A stretch of DNA of 64,000 nucleotides, taken from positions 434,001 to 498,000 of the forward strand of contig WACJ01000265.1 in the NCBI GenBank assembly GCA_008973525.1, read 5' to 3'. Both the position numbers and the translations under genes were made by a program. The notes beneath the pieces are model-generated. The model did not search any database. It had not been told where the DNA came from and was given only the letters and a program-made list of their open reading frames with translations. Numbering within the stretch: position 1 is the first letter of the stretch; each line of letters opens with the position of its first letter. The DNA is from Stenopsyche tienmushanensis (lineage: Eukaryota; Arthropoda; Insecta; Trichoptera; Stenopsychidae). Below, one piece after another: positions 51,501 through 58,583 of the stretch.

Positions 51501-54133
51501 TTATATATCTAAATTATTTAATACTAGTAATATTAAACGTTTTTTATATATAAATGAAAAATTTCTCAATAAATGATACGTTTATTTGTAAACTCATCTG
51601 GAAAAAAATAGAATTATTCATTTGAATCTTTAACGTCCCTTCTTTCCGACTAGAATTTCTCTCCTTGGCCTGAATTGCAAAATTTCTCGACGCATGTATG
51701 TTAATAGACTGAAATGACCTGTAATTATAAGTTTTATGCTATGTTTAAAATTGACGAAATAAAAATAAAATATATGCATTACTCATTTTATAAAGCGTGT
51801 TCGTTTCATTGGTGAAGTACGTAATAAATATTAGAATTTAATTTGGCAAAATGTATAAAAATCGTCCTGATTTTGTTATAAGCACATCATTTTACATACA
51901 CTGTTTAATATGAAACAGCATAAAAAAATCACATTGAAAAATTAATATATATATAAAATATGCATGCGATAATTTTTTTCTTTGTCGACACATTTTTTGT
52001 CTTTTTGTTTTGTTAATTTTAATTTGTACAAAATCACACATACAATAATTTTGTAATAATTTTAGGATATATAAATTACAACTGGACGACTATATTATAG
52101 TTGATGGATGTAGATTAAAGGTTTTCTTTTATGATGAAATTTACAAACATCTTTACAATGGGCTTTTCAATTCTTATATCAACATTTATTAGTTGTTTAC
52201 ATATTCTTTTTCCTTAAACGAATGAAATTTTCAGTTGCAAATCAAAATTGCATGTGCATGGAACAAATATGTTTGAGTTGAGTTGTATTCAATATTATAA
52301 AGTACTTAAAAGTGAATTTAAAAGAGTCAAATTATCCACATTTTGACTGTTTTCAAATTTAACATAGATTTTTAATGATGTATCGTTTCGTTGTAATTTT
52401 AGGTTGTAACACAGACAGGACCTAGAAAGCCACAGCGTACATCTGTGAGCCATTCTCATTTGACTGCAGATCCTTTAAATTTACCCGGACTCACACCTCC
52501 GCATCGTCTATGCTTAGAAACATCCTTCACAAGTCTTCAAAGTCCAACAGTCCAATTTGTCAATGCCGACAGCTCAAAAACTAGCTCAATCACCGGTAGC
52601 ATTTATAATAGCTCATCCACGACCACAAAAGTAACAACGAAAATACAATCACCCAATCAGTTTAATTCAATTCTAAGCTACGATTTTGCCTCGCTTTTAG
52701 ACGATCAATTCAATACGGCAAGTGCATCTAGAACTTTAACACCGAGTATAACAAGTGATAGATTTTCAAATCAACCACTGGGAGTTTATAATTTCTCCAG
52801 TGCTACAAACGGAATACCTTATAGAGGAAAGAAACCTCCCGGGAATGATTCGAGTAAAATCACAATGGCAGTGGTTGAACCGTCCAAAAGAAGTAGTGTC
52901 GAACCAAAAGCTTCTTATTTACGAGAAAATGATACATGTAAAGTAGATTTAATACACGATGATTGGTTTGGTTTAGCACCGTTAGCAAGCCCGGAAAGTT
53001 TATCTGAACTTTCGAGTATTAGTTCCAGGACAAGTTTGTGTCAAGTTAACGATAGATGTGGAACGAGCATCATTACGGTTGCTTCCGTTTCAAGAGACGG
53101 AATAACGCAACCTTTAGTAGAAAATGATACACTTTTATCTAATGACTATGCAATGTCAACGCCAAAAGTATTGAGAAGAACTCCAAAAATACCAGGAAAT
53201 CTTTCAACATGCGCAGACGATATAAAAAATGTCGTAAAATATCAAAAAATGAATCAAAACTTTCGATTTTTGGGTAGACGAATCGACGGTTCATTAAGCA
53301 ATTCAAGTAGGGAATCAAGCTTCGAATCAGCTACGAGTGCTGAATCTGGTCAATTAGCAACCGTAAGAACTGCAATGCCGGTTATTAGAAGTCCTTTGAA
53401 ATATATTCCATCCCTGGATAGATCTGATGGATCGTTGAAACTTAGAAAACCTGACAGTATGCAAACAGATTTATACAATATTAACGTTAAAGAAGGTTAT
53501 TATTCAGCCGAAAATATAATAGAAACTAAATCTGTGGAACAAAACTTTGTTACAAAGAGCGATTCAAATATATTGGAAGTAATAGTTATAGAACCTAATG
53601 ATAATACTGCGAGAGATTTAAAGAAATATGAAAATGGTTCAGCAATAGTTCATAAGACCGAAGAAAAAACTGAAACCAATCCCCAAATTTCAACATCTAG
53701 CGAAATATTTGTCAGTACAAAGTCTTCGATGCACTCTTATGAATCATTCGATACTCAATCAACGTTAGGCGAACGAAAGAGTTTCTTGATGAAAGAAAAA
53801 TGTCTGTACGGCTCGAGTATATCATCAGAAGGAAGTCCAATGCATCGAAATGCGTCCAAAGGAGAAGGTGCTAGATTATTAGAAGATTCTGAAACAGACA
53901 AGGAGAGAATTGAAGCCGAAGATGATGAGCGCGGAAAGAAAATTTCTATGCATAAAAAAAGGTGTAAATCAATCGGTGAACGAAACATTTTTTCACAGAG
54001 GAATGAATCTCTGCCATTATTAAGCAATATTGGAAGTTCAATTACACATTCTCCGCCTGCGAGTTATGTAAAAAGAAAGAAATATGTTTATCCTACGAGT
54101 TCCGTGTTTAGTAAAGGGGAAAGCAGTGTTTAA
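15436..54133 (+). CDS. inaE: sn1-specific diacylglycerol lipase alpha (18 exons, 5' end not found)
   Basis: Spliced gene. Exons: 15436-15542, 15904-16008, 17826-17927, 44192-44357, 44432-44515, 44598-44733, 44808-44906, 44991-45094, 45170-45269, 45344-45460, 45535-45613, 45704-45926, 45998-46139, 46223-46327, 46410-46534, 46763-46786, 46970-47102, 52403-54133. All phases agree, giving 1226 codons plus stop. The protein aligns by eye with vertebrate DAGLA along its length: SMRG after TM2, VPSDVVAGLVLLRQ, AYGWPM, LSIRGTLS, GHSLGAGTAAIL, YSPPGGLLS, VVLGKDVVPRIGL, PPGRILHLV, DEVLISPGM. The family is an integral membrane serine hydrolase with four TM helices and a cytosolic alpha/beta-hydrolase domain; it cleaves the sn-1 ester of diacylglycerol to give 2-monoacylglycerol such as 2-AG. 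The Ser-Asp-His triad is intact, so the gene looks functional. The initiator exon (about 40 residues, including most of TM1) was not located. Alpha is preferred over beta because of the long C-terminal tail. Confidence 0.95.
15904..16008 (+). CDS. inaE: DAGL exon: TM2 and first cytosolic loop
   Basis: Acceptor ttttcag, donor GTAAAG, phase 1 at both ends. It reads ASAINELVMCAISMRG, followed by a loop ending QKLIYARI. The SMRG motif and the following loop match vertebrate DAGLA (IWLSMRGGIL...YVRLAI). Confidence 0.9.
16009..17825 (+). other. inaE: DAGL intron (1.8 kb) carrying a short mariner copy
   Basis: GT-AG intron between the TM2 and TM3 exons. Apart from the mariner derivative at 16522-17096 nothing was recognised. 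The 361-base intron 15543-15903 upstream is also plain. Confidence 0.85.
16522..17096 (-). mobile_element. Short mariner-like element (MITE-type), copy M1
   Basis: Terminal inverted repeats TCCCGAAAGTAAGTGTACT and its near-complement AGTACACTTACTTTCGGGA, flanked on both sides by TA, the mariner target. It is 575 bases and shares its end-proximal sequences (for example the CCTC-AGAACTCT-CCGCCAG block) with copy M2, with the central transposase region deleted. Confidence 0.88.
17826..17927 (+). CDS. inaE: DAGL exon: TM3 and second extracellular loop
   Basis: Acceptor ttcag, donor GTGAGT, phase 1 at both ends. It reads AILVLDILWLSLSIAWL, then a loop with Cys and Pro ending KEALLG. This matches TM3 and the extracellular Cys loop of DAGLA. 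The next exon lies 26.3 kb downstream. Confidence 0.9.
20237..20795 (+). repeat. Interspersed repeat family S, copy B
   Basis: Full-length-like copy, closest to copy D in its first third (AGAATTCC-CTT-AACGATAA) and to copy A in the remainder (ACACCCTCAGTTGG to GAGCGTTCTAAATGAAACTC). Short ORFs within it are not conserved between copies. Confidence 0.75.
21601..21622 (+). repeat. (TGGAA)n microsatellite
   Basis: Four perfect TGGAA units plus two bases. Confidence 0.9.
22134..22864 (+). mobile_element. hAT-family element with transposase fragment, copy H2
   Basis: Begins TAGGGCATCTAATCCCG and ends in CGGGATTAGTTTCCCTA, diverged versions of the 17-base TIR. The 8-mers flanking it (AAAATGAC and AGAGTGAC) agree at six of eight positions, consistent with an aged 8-bp hAT target duplication. 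It contains the only coding fragment of the family in this window. Confidence 0.85.
22526..22753 (+). pseudogene. hAT transposase C-terminal dimerisation (hATC) fragment
   Basis: The frame encodes about 75 residues including STSVEAERAFSAAS, KIRSRLNDETLDALMLLYIK and a stop soon after. SVERAFS and K-RSRL--ETL-ALM-LY are the hATC signature at the C-terminus of hAT transposases. The catalytic and zinc-finger parts are absent, so this is a relic inside a shortened element and not a host gene. Confidence 0.88.
23747..23960 (+). repeat. Interspersed repeat family S, copy C (internal deletion)
   Basis: Both ends of the family are present: TGATACTCAGTTTATCTACT at the left and CCCGCTGGATGAGCG at the right. 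The middle ~370 bases found in copy A are missing. Confidence 0.75.
25323..25361. repeat. TTAA-flanked repeat edge with perfect hairpin
   Basis: TTAACTCTTTGCGGTCC is followed by an 8-base perfect stem ATGTCGAG / CTCGACAT around a TCTGG loop. piggyBac-like elements insert at TTAA and often begin CYCTTTGCGGTC, so this may be one end of a piggyBac-type MITE; the other end was not proved. Confidence 0.4.
27535..27906. repeat. Tigger-derived CGCATAAAA repeat, copy P2
   Basis: Blocks shared with 39596-40160: ACTTCAAATCAATGTAATGG, AAAAATCGCAT-AAAAAA, CAGTTCGTGATATGGAGACA and a final AAATCGCATAAAAA-GATCCGCATAAAAACAG edge. The minus strand between them has an acidic frame (GGSEETEDDIEVKENS) of the kind seen in transposase C-termini. 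Confidence 0.6.
27940..28400 (-). repeat. Interspersed repeat family S, copy D (inverted)
   Basis: Its reverse complement follows copy B closely through AGAATTCCACTT, GTAAGTTGCACGTGGACGGG, ACACCCTCAGTTGA, CTTTCCAGTAAAAT and GAGCGTTCTAAAT. The ORFs crossing it are repeat-internal and not genes. Confidence 0.75.
28827..28921. repeat. Short foldback element ending at TTAA
   Basis: AGGCTTAATAAATGGTACAT and ATGTACCATTAAGCCT are inverted repeats separated by about 45 bases; the right arm continues GTGAGGGTTAA. A TTAA edge next to CCCTCAC fits piggyBac-type termini. The left TTAA is not preserved. Confidence 0.45.
30231..30330 (+). repeat. Interspersed repeat family R, copy 2
   Basis: GTCAGTGTTTATACAATGTA then AATCAGGAGAG matches the reverse complement of 48541-48652, and the AATAACAATTTTCGAAACTT then GAATAATTG part matches copy 1. 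Confidence 0.7.
30531..30754 (+). mobile_element. Truncated hAT-family element, copy H3
   Basis: Begins with TAGGGAATACAACCCCGGGA and then jumps to the internal block also present in H2 (TTAACCTTTCCCTACCGGTG to GCAGCGTCGGAAATAAATAA). There is no right TIR, so this is an internally deleted and 3'-truncated copy. Confidence 0.75.
31886..32048 (-). pseudogene. Fossil mariner transposase C-terminal fragment
   Basis: Frame with FWDRKGI and HPPYSPDFMPSDYNIFPSLK, the conserved end of mariner transposases (consensus HPPYSPDLAPSDYHLFPxLK; the catalytic Asp region is degenerate). Its apparent N-terminal extension up to 32140 comes from the inserted hAT element and is an artefact. Confidence 0.85.
32057..32629 (-). 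mobile_element. hAT-family non-autonomous element nested in mariner, copy H4
   Basis: 573 bases, TAGGGATTCCAATCCC at the left and GGAATTGGATTCCCTA at the right, flanked by a perfect 8-base target duplication ACTGAGAC (32049-32056 and 32630-32637). Internal sequence and orientation follow copy H1. It is the best-preserved hAT insertion in the window. Confidence 0.95.
33015..39595. other. Intronic sequence without recognised repeats or exons
   Basis: A 6.6-kb piece of the giant intron in which I saw no member of the repeat families and no coding block. 33300-34720 is richer in CpG than its surroundings; 34730-36900 is strongly AT-rich. Confidence 0.5.
39596..40160 (-). pseudogene. Tigger-derived element with transposase relic, copy P3
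   Basis: Bounded by CGCATATAAAAAATCCGCAT at the left and AAATCGCATAAAAACAGACC at the right. On the minus strand around 39905-39970 it reads LIQPPDQGDIANFDIVS and stop, the LIQPxDQG block of pogo/Tigger transposases. It then continues in shifted frames with AEIITLANQLGGEGFDTFF and an acidic tail. Most of the transposase is deleted. Confidence 0.7.
41648..41745. repeat. Tigger-derived CGCA(C/T)AAAA repeat, copy P4
   Basis: TTTTTTGTGTGGTAGATGCG, GAAAATCGCACAAAAATAAA, TCGCACAAAAAAAAA and AAAAACCGCATAACTTTG. Same arrangement as at 3600-3645 and 62500-62640. Confidence 0.65.
42088..42360 (-). repeat. Interspersed repeat family Q, copy 2 (inverted)
   Basis: The reverse complement matches 692-822 in two blocks: TCCGATTGCGAGGCGCTCAT to GCCACTCCGTC, and TTAGCTAGTTTTTTT. 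About 130 bases lie between the blocks here and not in copy 1. Confidence 0.7.
44192..44357 (+). CDS. inaE: DAGL exon: TM4 and basic juxtamembrane segment
   Basis: Acceptor tattttcag, donor GTATAA. It reads GLVVSGFCVVGSVVGTCW (TM4), then TWDAAGRSWVKLKRYQ and an Arg-rich stretch with NWRQR. This matches GMVVCNW...FDPTGRTFVKL of DAGLA. The Arg/Lys-rich part after TM4 fits a cytosolic location. The exon ends in phase 2. Confidence 0.93.
44432..44515 (+). CDS. inaE: DAGL exon: linker between TM4 and lipase domain
   Basis: Acceptor tctttgcag, donor GTAAAA. It reads RKVLRAYQDSWDHRCRILFC, then CMRPSDRNR. This is the W-RR-KVFLCC linker of DAGLA. The flanking introns are only 74 and 82 bases. Confidence 0.9.
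44598..44733 (+). CDS. inaE: DAGL exon: start of cytosolic domain (VPSDVVAGL)
   Basis: Acceptor tttatag, donor GTCAGT. It reads SSFTDIARLLSDFFRELDV, then VPSDVVAGLVLLRQFQKIEQQ. This is one of the most conserved blocks shared with DAGLA (AEFFRDLDIVPSDIIAGLVL). The exon ends in phase 0. Confidence 0.95.
44808..44906 (+). CDS. inaE: DAGL exon: linker with FLSGVPV
   Basis: Acceptor tttacag, donor GTTGAT, phase 0 at both ends, 33 codons. It contains DVYEFLSGVPVTSKTQFL, matching the ILAFLSGMPVTRNTKYL segment of DAGLA. Confidence 0.93.
44991..45094 (+). CDS. inaE: DAGL exon: AYGWPM block
   Basis: Acceptor attttacag, donor GTAAAA. It reads TVVHYMHYALGAYGWPMFL, then a Ser-rich piece with CGFC. AYGWPM is a DAGL family signature; the Cys-rich insert starts here and continues in the next exon. 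Confidence 0.94.
45170..45269 (+). CDS. inaE: DAGL exon: Cys-rich insert
   Basis: Acceptor tttttatag, donor GTAAGT. It encodes RCCCGGTVGG, then DNCCQCNYTALRHLLKVGD. The cysteine clusters match the CCGCNAIAIRRH region of DAGLA. Confidence 0.94.
45344..45460 (+). CDS. inaE: DAGL exon: lipase core beta strands (LSIRGTLS)
   Basis: Acceptor ttatcag, donor GTAAAC, phase 0 at both ends. It contains ETPFFIAVDHEKRTVVLSIR followed by GTLSMK. The RGT motif is the class 3 lipase signature that shapes the oxyanion hole region. Confidence 0.95.
45535..45613 (+). CDS. inaE: DAGL exon: MTDL block
   Basis: Acceptor ttttag, donor GTAGTA. It reads DVMTDLNAEGEPLPLTPP, then EDWFGHKG across the junction. This matches DALTDLTGDAERLP and WLGHKGM in DAGLA. 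Confidence 0.94.
45704..45926 (+). CDS. inaE: DAGL exon: nucleophile elbow GHSLGAG
   Basis: Acceptor atattttag, donor GTACTT. It carries the GXSXG nucleophile elbow as GHSLGAGTAAIL; the catalytic Ser codon is 45826-45828. Upstream is MVHAAEYIYNKL; downstream are LRPRYPDLLCYSYSPPGGLL. All are hallmark lipase 3 / DAGL positions. Confidence 0.97.
45998..46139 (+). CDS. inaE: DAGL exon: catalytic Asp (VVLGKDVVPR)
   Basis: Acceptor ttttatag, donor GTATTT. It reads SMPAVQYSKEFTTSVVLGKD, then VVPRIGLHQLEALR. The Asp codon at 46054-46056 aligns with the catalytic Asp of the human enzyme. Confidence 0.96.
46223..46327 (+). CDS. inaE: DAGL exon: regulatory-loop start, GC donor
   Basis: Acceptor tatttttag, phase 0. 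It reads WKTIVCSAVCCCNRQPRS, then an Ala/Ser/Gly-rich segment ending KYQQ. The open frame meets TGA two codons after the last CAG, so the exon must end before it. The only phase-compatible junction I see is CAG|GCATGA, a GC donor. The segment is the start of the variable regulatory loop between the catalytic Asp and His in DAGLs. Confidence 0.82.
46410..46534 (+). CDS. inaE: DAGL exon: catalytic His (PPGRILHLV)
   Basis: Acceptor gtctcacag, donor GTTAGT. It reads AKDVARSGVVHPESGG, then TLTLHRPLLPPGRILHLVR. The His codon at 46503-46505 lies in the PPGRI-H motif that supplies the catalytic His. The exon ends in phase 2. Confidence 0.93.
46763..46786 (+). CDS. inaE: DAGL 24-base microexon
   Basis: Acceptor cgctttcag, donor GTTAGT. 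Only 24 bases, encoding QRQYESHWS across its junctions. Phase (2 in, 2 out) fits both neighbours, and the residues fall in the short variable stretch between the catalytic-His block and the PVYQAVWAE block. Skipping it would also preserve frame, removing 8 residues. Confidence 0.75.
46970..47102 (+). CDS. inaE: DAGL exon: last lipase-domain block
   Basis: Acceptor ttttttatag, donor GTAGAA. It reads KMVKKREPVYQAVWAENT, then DFDEVLISPGMIQDHMPDKV and LEALNK. This matches AIWGDNKAFNEVIISPAMLHEHLP in DAGLA. The exon ends in phase 0, which fits the tail exon at 52403 and the candidate alternative exons. Without splicing, the frame runs 18 codons further to TGA at 47154-47156. Confidence 0.94.
47103..47156 (+). 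CDS. inaE: Possible readthrough C-terminus of a short DAGL isoform
   Basis: If the donor after LEALNK is not used, the frame continues through VELPDGVDRHHHKNLII to TGA. A canonical AATAAA lies about 130 bases on (47286-47291). The product would keep the whole lipase domain but lack the 576-residue tail. This is an inference from sequence; the donor GTAGAA is also usable, so both forms may exist. Confidence 0.35.
   Translation, partial: VELPDGVDRHHHKNLII
47286..47291 (+). terminator. Candidate intronic poly(A) signal
   Basis: AATAAA 130 bases after the readthrough stop at 47156, followed by T-rich sequence. It would serve a short DAGL mRNA ending in the 47103-52402 intron. Confidence 0.35.
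48541..48652 (-). repeat. Interspersed repeat family R, copy 3 (inverted)
   Basis: The longest copy. Its reverse complement runs GGCAGCGACTGAAATTTT, GTGTTTATACAATGTAAATC, AATATTGCGGACATTAATAA, linking the parts seen separately in copies 1 and 2. It lies in the last DAGL intron. Confidence 0.75.
48791..48838 (+). repeat. 16-base tandem repeat, three units
   Basis: Three units of ATATATNATTTTATAC differing only at the N position (A, C, T). Confidence 0.9.
49154..49234 (+). CDS. Candidate DAGL cassette exon (27 codons)
   Basis: Acceptor ttaccttttcag, donor GTATGG, phase 0 at both ends, so it can be included between LEALNK and either tail without changing frame. It reads IQEISVNLDQDDQLE, then INGNASDLPNLL. 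It is open and richer in coding-like codons than its surroundings. I do not recognise a domain. Confidence 0.5.
50315..50380 (+). CDS. Candidate alternative terminal exon of DAGL
   Basis: Acceptor gccactgcag. In phase 0, which fits either 47102 or 49234, the frame reads VSASPPATWHIFTDG, then LSIVRS and stop TAA (50378-50380). Base composition is markedly less AT-rich than neighbouring intron. It overlaps a second candidate exon that uses a different acceptor inside it. No family match recognised. Confidence 0.3.
   Translation: MSASPPATWHIFTDGLSIVRS
50374..50486 (+). CDS. Candidate alternative exon of DAGL with three possible donors
   Basis: The acceptor is the pyrimidine-rich ctctctattgttag. 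From there a phase-0 frame is open: VLKHKDIPTRCAE, VCNGIENN, VSTGDTERAEAISNDT. Possible donors are GTATGC at 50413 and GTAAGC at 50437 (both phase 0, compatible with the tail exon), and GTACAA at 50487 (phase 2). If none is used, the frame stops five codons later (RYKE and TAA). Coding-like composition in an AT-rich intron supports it; the exact structure is uncertain. Confidence 0.4.
52403..54133 (+). CDS. inaE: DAGL last exon: 576-residue C-terminal tail
   Basis: Acceptor tgtaattttag. The frame is open from the acceptor: VVTQTGPRKPQRTSVSHSHL and on to TAA at 54131-54133. Joined in phase 0 to LEALNK it gives LEALNKVVTQTGPRKPQ. The tail is hydrophilic and rich in Ser, Thr, Asn and acidic or basic runs, typical of a disordered regulatory tail. 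Likely short motifs: TPPHRLCLETSFTSLQ near the start, SILSYDFASLLDDQF, and DDWFGLAPLASPESLSELSS followed by ISSRTSL. Position and character match the cytosolic tail of DAGLA, which in vertebrates binds Homer and is phosphorylated. There is no intron in 1.7 kb. An AATAAA overlaps the stop. Confidence 0.93.
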   Translation, partial: VVTQTGPRKPQRTSVSHSHLTADPLNLPGLTPPHRLCLETSFTSLQSPTVQFVNADSSKTSSITGSIYNSSSTTTKVTTKIQSPNQFNSILSYDFASLLDDQFNTASASRTLTPSITSDRFSNQPLGVYNFSSATNGIPYRGKKPPGNDSSKITMAVVEPSKRSSVEPKASYLRENDTCKVDLIHDDWFGLAPLASPESLSELSSISSRTSLCQVNDRCGTSIITVASVSRDGITQPLVENDTLLSNDYAMSTPKVLRRTPKIPGNLSTCADDIKNVVKYQKMNQNFRFLGRRIDGSLSNSSRESSFESATSAESGQLATVRTAMPVIRSPLKYIPSLDRSDGSLKLRKPDSMQTDLYNINVKEGYYSAENIIETKSVEQNFVTKSDSNILEVIVIEPNDNTARDLKKYENGSAIVHKTEEKTETNPQISTSSEIFVSTKSSMHSYESFDTQSTLGERKSFLMKEKCLYGSSISSEGSPMHRNASKGEGARLLEDSETDKERIEAEDDERGKKISMHKKRCKSIGERNIFSQRNESLPLLSNIGSSITHSPPASYVKRKKYVYPTSSVFSKGESSV

Positions 54134-54138
54134 ATAAA
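54133..54138 (+). terminator. AATAAA overlapping the DAGL stop codon
   Basis: The last A of the TAA stop is the first base of AATAAA. A signal this close to the stop would leave a 3' UTR of only about 20-30 bases. It may be fortuitous in such AT-rich DNA. Confidence 0.3.
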
Positions 54139-57100
54139 ACAATATTTATTTGATCCACTTTATATTTTGTCAAATATCAAGTTTTATAATTTATAAAATT
54201 ATTTAGGCTGTGCAAATGTTCAAAAGTCTAATCTGATTATTTATACATTATTATTTACGTACCAAGATTTCGAGTTCCGAGGAATTTTCTTATGAATGGA
54301 ATCGCATCAAATACGTTCAAAAGTAACGGATTGGAATTTGTAGCTTTGTGAACTTATTTTTAAAGTATTATGACTGCTGTTTAACGGAATGTAAAATCAA
54401 TTGAATTACCTCATAAATAAATGATTGTGCTGTTTTAGTTGATATAAATATTTTTAATACACACAGAAGTAAAGAAGTCTATCCATGGCATGATTATATA
54501 ATATAAACACCATATTCCAATTTCAGAAATGATTGTAATATTATTTCAACCTGATATTTTTCCACGTCTTATAATTTTTATTATGTATGTAACAAATACA
54601 TTTTTTCAATGTTTTACATTCTGTTGTGAAATAGGAACATATTTGGGTAATTTGGGAACAACTTGTCATTATATCAGTGCAATATAACTGTATTAATAGA
54701 TTACATTTTATAATAATAGACAATTTTGCCTTCATAAAAGCTGAATCATGAAAATGTTTTCATTTTTGCTAAAATAAATGTCATATTGTTAATAATGCAA
54801 ATTAAAAATGAATGAGGTCATTCAACGGCGGCTTAATGTTGAGCTTCTATTGATAAAATATAATTGTACTGATTAACACGAACAAATCCATTTATAATCA
54901 GATTGCGTCTAAATAGTTTATTCCATTGTAATAGTTTTCCGATCAATATAACGTAGTTTGAGTAAATAATTCGCTAAGAGTTTATACAACACACTATAAT
55001 GATACATGGTAAATAAAGATACGTCGTATTTATAAGATGACTATTTTATTTCCGTAGAATCGATACAATATGACATCGATACAATATGGGTAGCGATTAT
55101 TAATACTGTTCAATATAAGTATGAGAACCAATTTACTATAAAATTATTATTGTAATTCCAGTCATTATGGTATTCCAAAACGCAATCTGTTTATAAATGT
55201 TTCATTTCATTTGTGAAGTTTAAAATTGACTAACCCTTAACAAAATAACTTTGAACAATATGTCTAAATCTGTGAAATACCAAATAGCATGATATGCTTT
55301 TTATATAAATTATACTTACTCTAATAATTAGTGAACTTATTGTTGAGAATTTTGTAGAAATTTTATTATTAAGATAATATTGCAAATTGTTACAACAATG
55401 TCAATTAAAAGTTCATGCATTTTTTGTGATTTTATGAACAATTTTATATATATTTATTATAAATATAATTCAACCAGACGATTACCTATAGATAACATAT
55501 AGAACCAAATCCCTGAGCTTAGGATTAGTGTGGCCAGACTTTGGAAATCCTCGATATTTATTCATCTGTAAATAATTATAAATGTATGTAAAAAATCCTA
55601 GTCGGAGCCTTAAACTAAACAAGAATAATTTTTATTTTGAATGTGAAAATGATTGAGTTTGCTTAAATATCTTTCTATTTTTTTAAATTTAAAAATATAC
55701 TATTTTAACAGAACATGTTTAATTTAAATTTGAAATTGTTGATTTTTAGCCGATTTATGCAATGTGTTTTCTTCTCGGACAATTCCTCATATTGAATGAT
55801 TTTTCTCCATTCAAATTGGTTCCTTATTTTCTTTTCCTGATCACTCCTGGGAAATGCATCTTAACAATTAATAGTTCCTGACTAATATGAGAACCTAATG
55901 TAAAGTCTTTTGGCCTATTCAGTTAATTATATTTATTTAAAACCATCATAGGGGATGAAATAAAAATGAAAATAAGAGAAAATTTAATTTAAATTTAAAA
56001 AATCAGAGTGTTTTTTAAATTTATTATGATTAAATGATTGATACTGACAAAACTACATTGATAAAATATTTCAATTAATGAGACGACCACTCCTAATGTG
56101 CATTGAGACAAAATAACAACGTAGAATAGGACCACAAATGATCTTTTAAGCTCCCTACAATACTAACGTAGTAGTTTGGCCACTCTAAATATTTGTCAGT
56201 CTCCTTCGAGTATTCATTAAATTTTATTCCGTATTTTACTATAATTACGACTTATGAAGTAAGTTTTTATATTACTTTGTGTAGTAAAGTCTTAATGTTT
56301 CAATCATACATCATAGTAGAGGAAAGTATTGTTTAATGGAAACAATCAACTTTGTTCAACACGTTTATTTATGTCTTATTAGTTGATAATAATTTCCAAC
56401 TGATAATAGTCATCAGATTAATATTTAAACATGAAACTAGAGCAATTTTTATTTTGCCGCAAGCTACAATTTTAAGTTTCGAATACAATCTTGAGTGTTC
56501 AAAATTCTGTGACAATAATTATAGCAACTATCAATGATCAAATCTTAAAAGATTATATTTTAAATACGTTATTAAACACATTCAAGTCTTCAAATGGAGT
56601 CAAAACGTTTACATCTGTAATATAAATAAGAGGAATAAAGGATCTTCTTGCATTTATTAATTTACATTAATTCAGATTATATTGAGAGTAATTCATATTC
56701 TCGTTAGATCCATCATTGAAACATTAAGATTTTACTAAATATACATTAAATAACATTGTCATGTATGTTTAAGATATCAGATAAGACAGATCTAATACTA
56801 TGGATAATTTTGATACTTTTTCACATGTTACGATAAAATAATATATGTATACAATAACAGATATTGTATCAATACTATTATCATTGTTTATATTGAATTT
56901 ATATTGAACAAAAATATGTATATGTTATTGTAATGTATTCAAATTGATTCTTCGTTTCGCATTCTCTACGCTTTTATTTTTGTTCAGTTTGAGATTCTAG
57001 GACCTGTATCTTTTGTAGATATTGATTTTATAAGAATACTTCTGTCTTCTCTGAAAGTCATCAGCGGGATTGATGCTAAATGTATATCATGTACATATAT

Positions 57101-58583
57101 TTAATATTTAAGATTATTCCGTCGCGTAAATATAATTTTAAAGATCTAACTTTCCAAACTAATCTTGCCAAAACTTCTGGCTCTTAAATTTTAGTTTGCT
57201 TCTAGTCATTCTTTCGACTATTGGTATTAATAATTGATTAATGTAAGTCGACATAAATCAATAGTATGCATCGATATGACAAATCCTATTACTGCCCATT
57301 CAAATCTTATAATAAACTCAATAAAATTTAATATCGATAAATAAATATTCTATGGCTACCATTTAATATATTTGGCAGTGCTATGAAACATTTTACATAC
57401 TAATTACACTCGAATGTATTGAAATTTCAATACAATTGTGTATACTGGTTTTGATTGAACTATGTTAAAAATATGATGAACGACCTTTAACTGTGGAAAG
57501 CTCGGTGTTTTTAGTGAATATTTAACCACATTAACAAATAATTAATCGAATGTTACTAACAGTAGTAAAACTTATCGATAATGTTGGAATTCCAAAATAA
57601 GAAAATGTTGACTCATTATCTATTGTATGTATAAATCGATTCCATAGTTCAAAAAAAAAACATATTTTTTAAGTAATTTTCGATACTTCATCTAGTTTTT
57701 AGGGCTTAAACTACTTTCAAATGATTATATTGAAATGTTATGTGACTTTACAATGTTTATATGATTGTTCATTATTACACTGTGCCAAATTTGTTTTATA
57801 TATGAGAAATCTTTTATAAAAGAATCTTTCATATTAATTCATCAGATTATTCATCAAATCTATTAATAATAATAGATCATTAAACTTATCGTTTTGCATC
57901 TTTTATTTTTTTAATCAGAGGTTGAGAATCGTCTAATACCACATAAAAAAAATAAGATGGTTCTCACCTTTCAAAAATGTTGAAATAATGATTTAGGTAA
58001 GAAATGAAATAATACAGCATGTGTGTGAAATATTAACAATAAATTATTTTTATATCTATGTAATATTTTTACAGCCGCATTACACATTTTATTATCAGCT
58101 AACTATGAATTTGTACAGATTTTTTATTTTAATAGAACTTGCCAAATATCCTATCAATAGTTAAGCACACACGATAAAATATTTAACAGTTGAGGACTGT
58201 TGCATGGCGTGATTAAAGATTTTATCTCTTACCGTAATGCTTTTTACGAGAGTAAAGATTGATTTCTATTTTTCCCATGGTGTATTCATTCGTTCATATG
58301 CAGAATGTTAGTCCACTTTCATACAAATATTTTGACTTTAAATTGTTCATTATTAAAAATCGACACTTTTAAGGCTTAATTTATGGATCGAAATGTCTAC
58401 ATGGCAATCCTCGGTGAAATTTTGTGTTTGCATATTAATGATTTGATGACATTCTGCATGTATTCAACCAAAAACTATAATAGTATTATTATTTGTGTAA
58501 TATTATATACATTTCGATTTGTTAGTCTTATTATGTAGAGTGTTATTTATTATTAGTATCACAAATTGTAAAGTTTAGAGTTT
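54134..58583 (+). other. AT-rich non-coding stretch, possible long 3' UTR
   Basis: No coding signature on either strand and none of the interspersed repeats found upstream of the gene. TGTAHATA words that fit the Pumilio site occur (for example near 55567 and 57094). Uninterrupted, repeat-free and AT-rich sequence fits a long neuronal-type 3' UTR, but an intergenic origin is equally possible from sequence alone. Confidence 0.35.

Larger units (their letters stand above)
47103..52402 (+). other. inaE: Last DAGL intron (5.3 kb), site of candidate alternative exons
   Basis: It runs from donor GTAGAA after LEALNK to the acceptor gtaattttag before VVTQTG. Phase 0 at both sides. Except for candidate exons at 49154 and 50315-50486, repeat R copy 3 and a small minisatellite, it is very AT-rich with no recognisable content. 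Confidence 0.8.

Noticed and set aside
53755..54027. 90-codon minus-strand ORF
   Set aside because: Shadow of the DAGL tail exon on the opposite strand.
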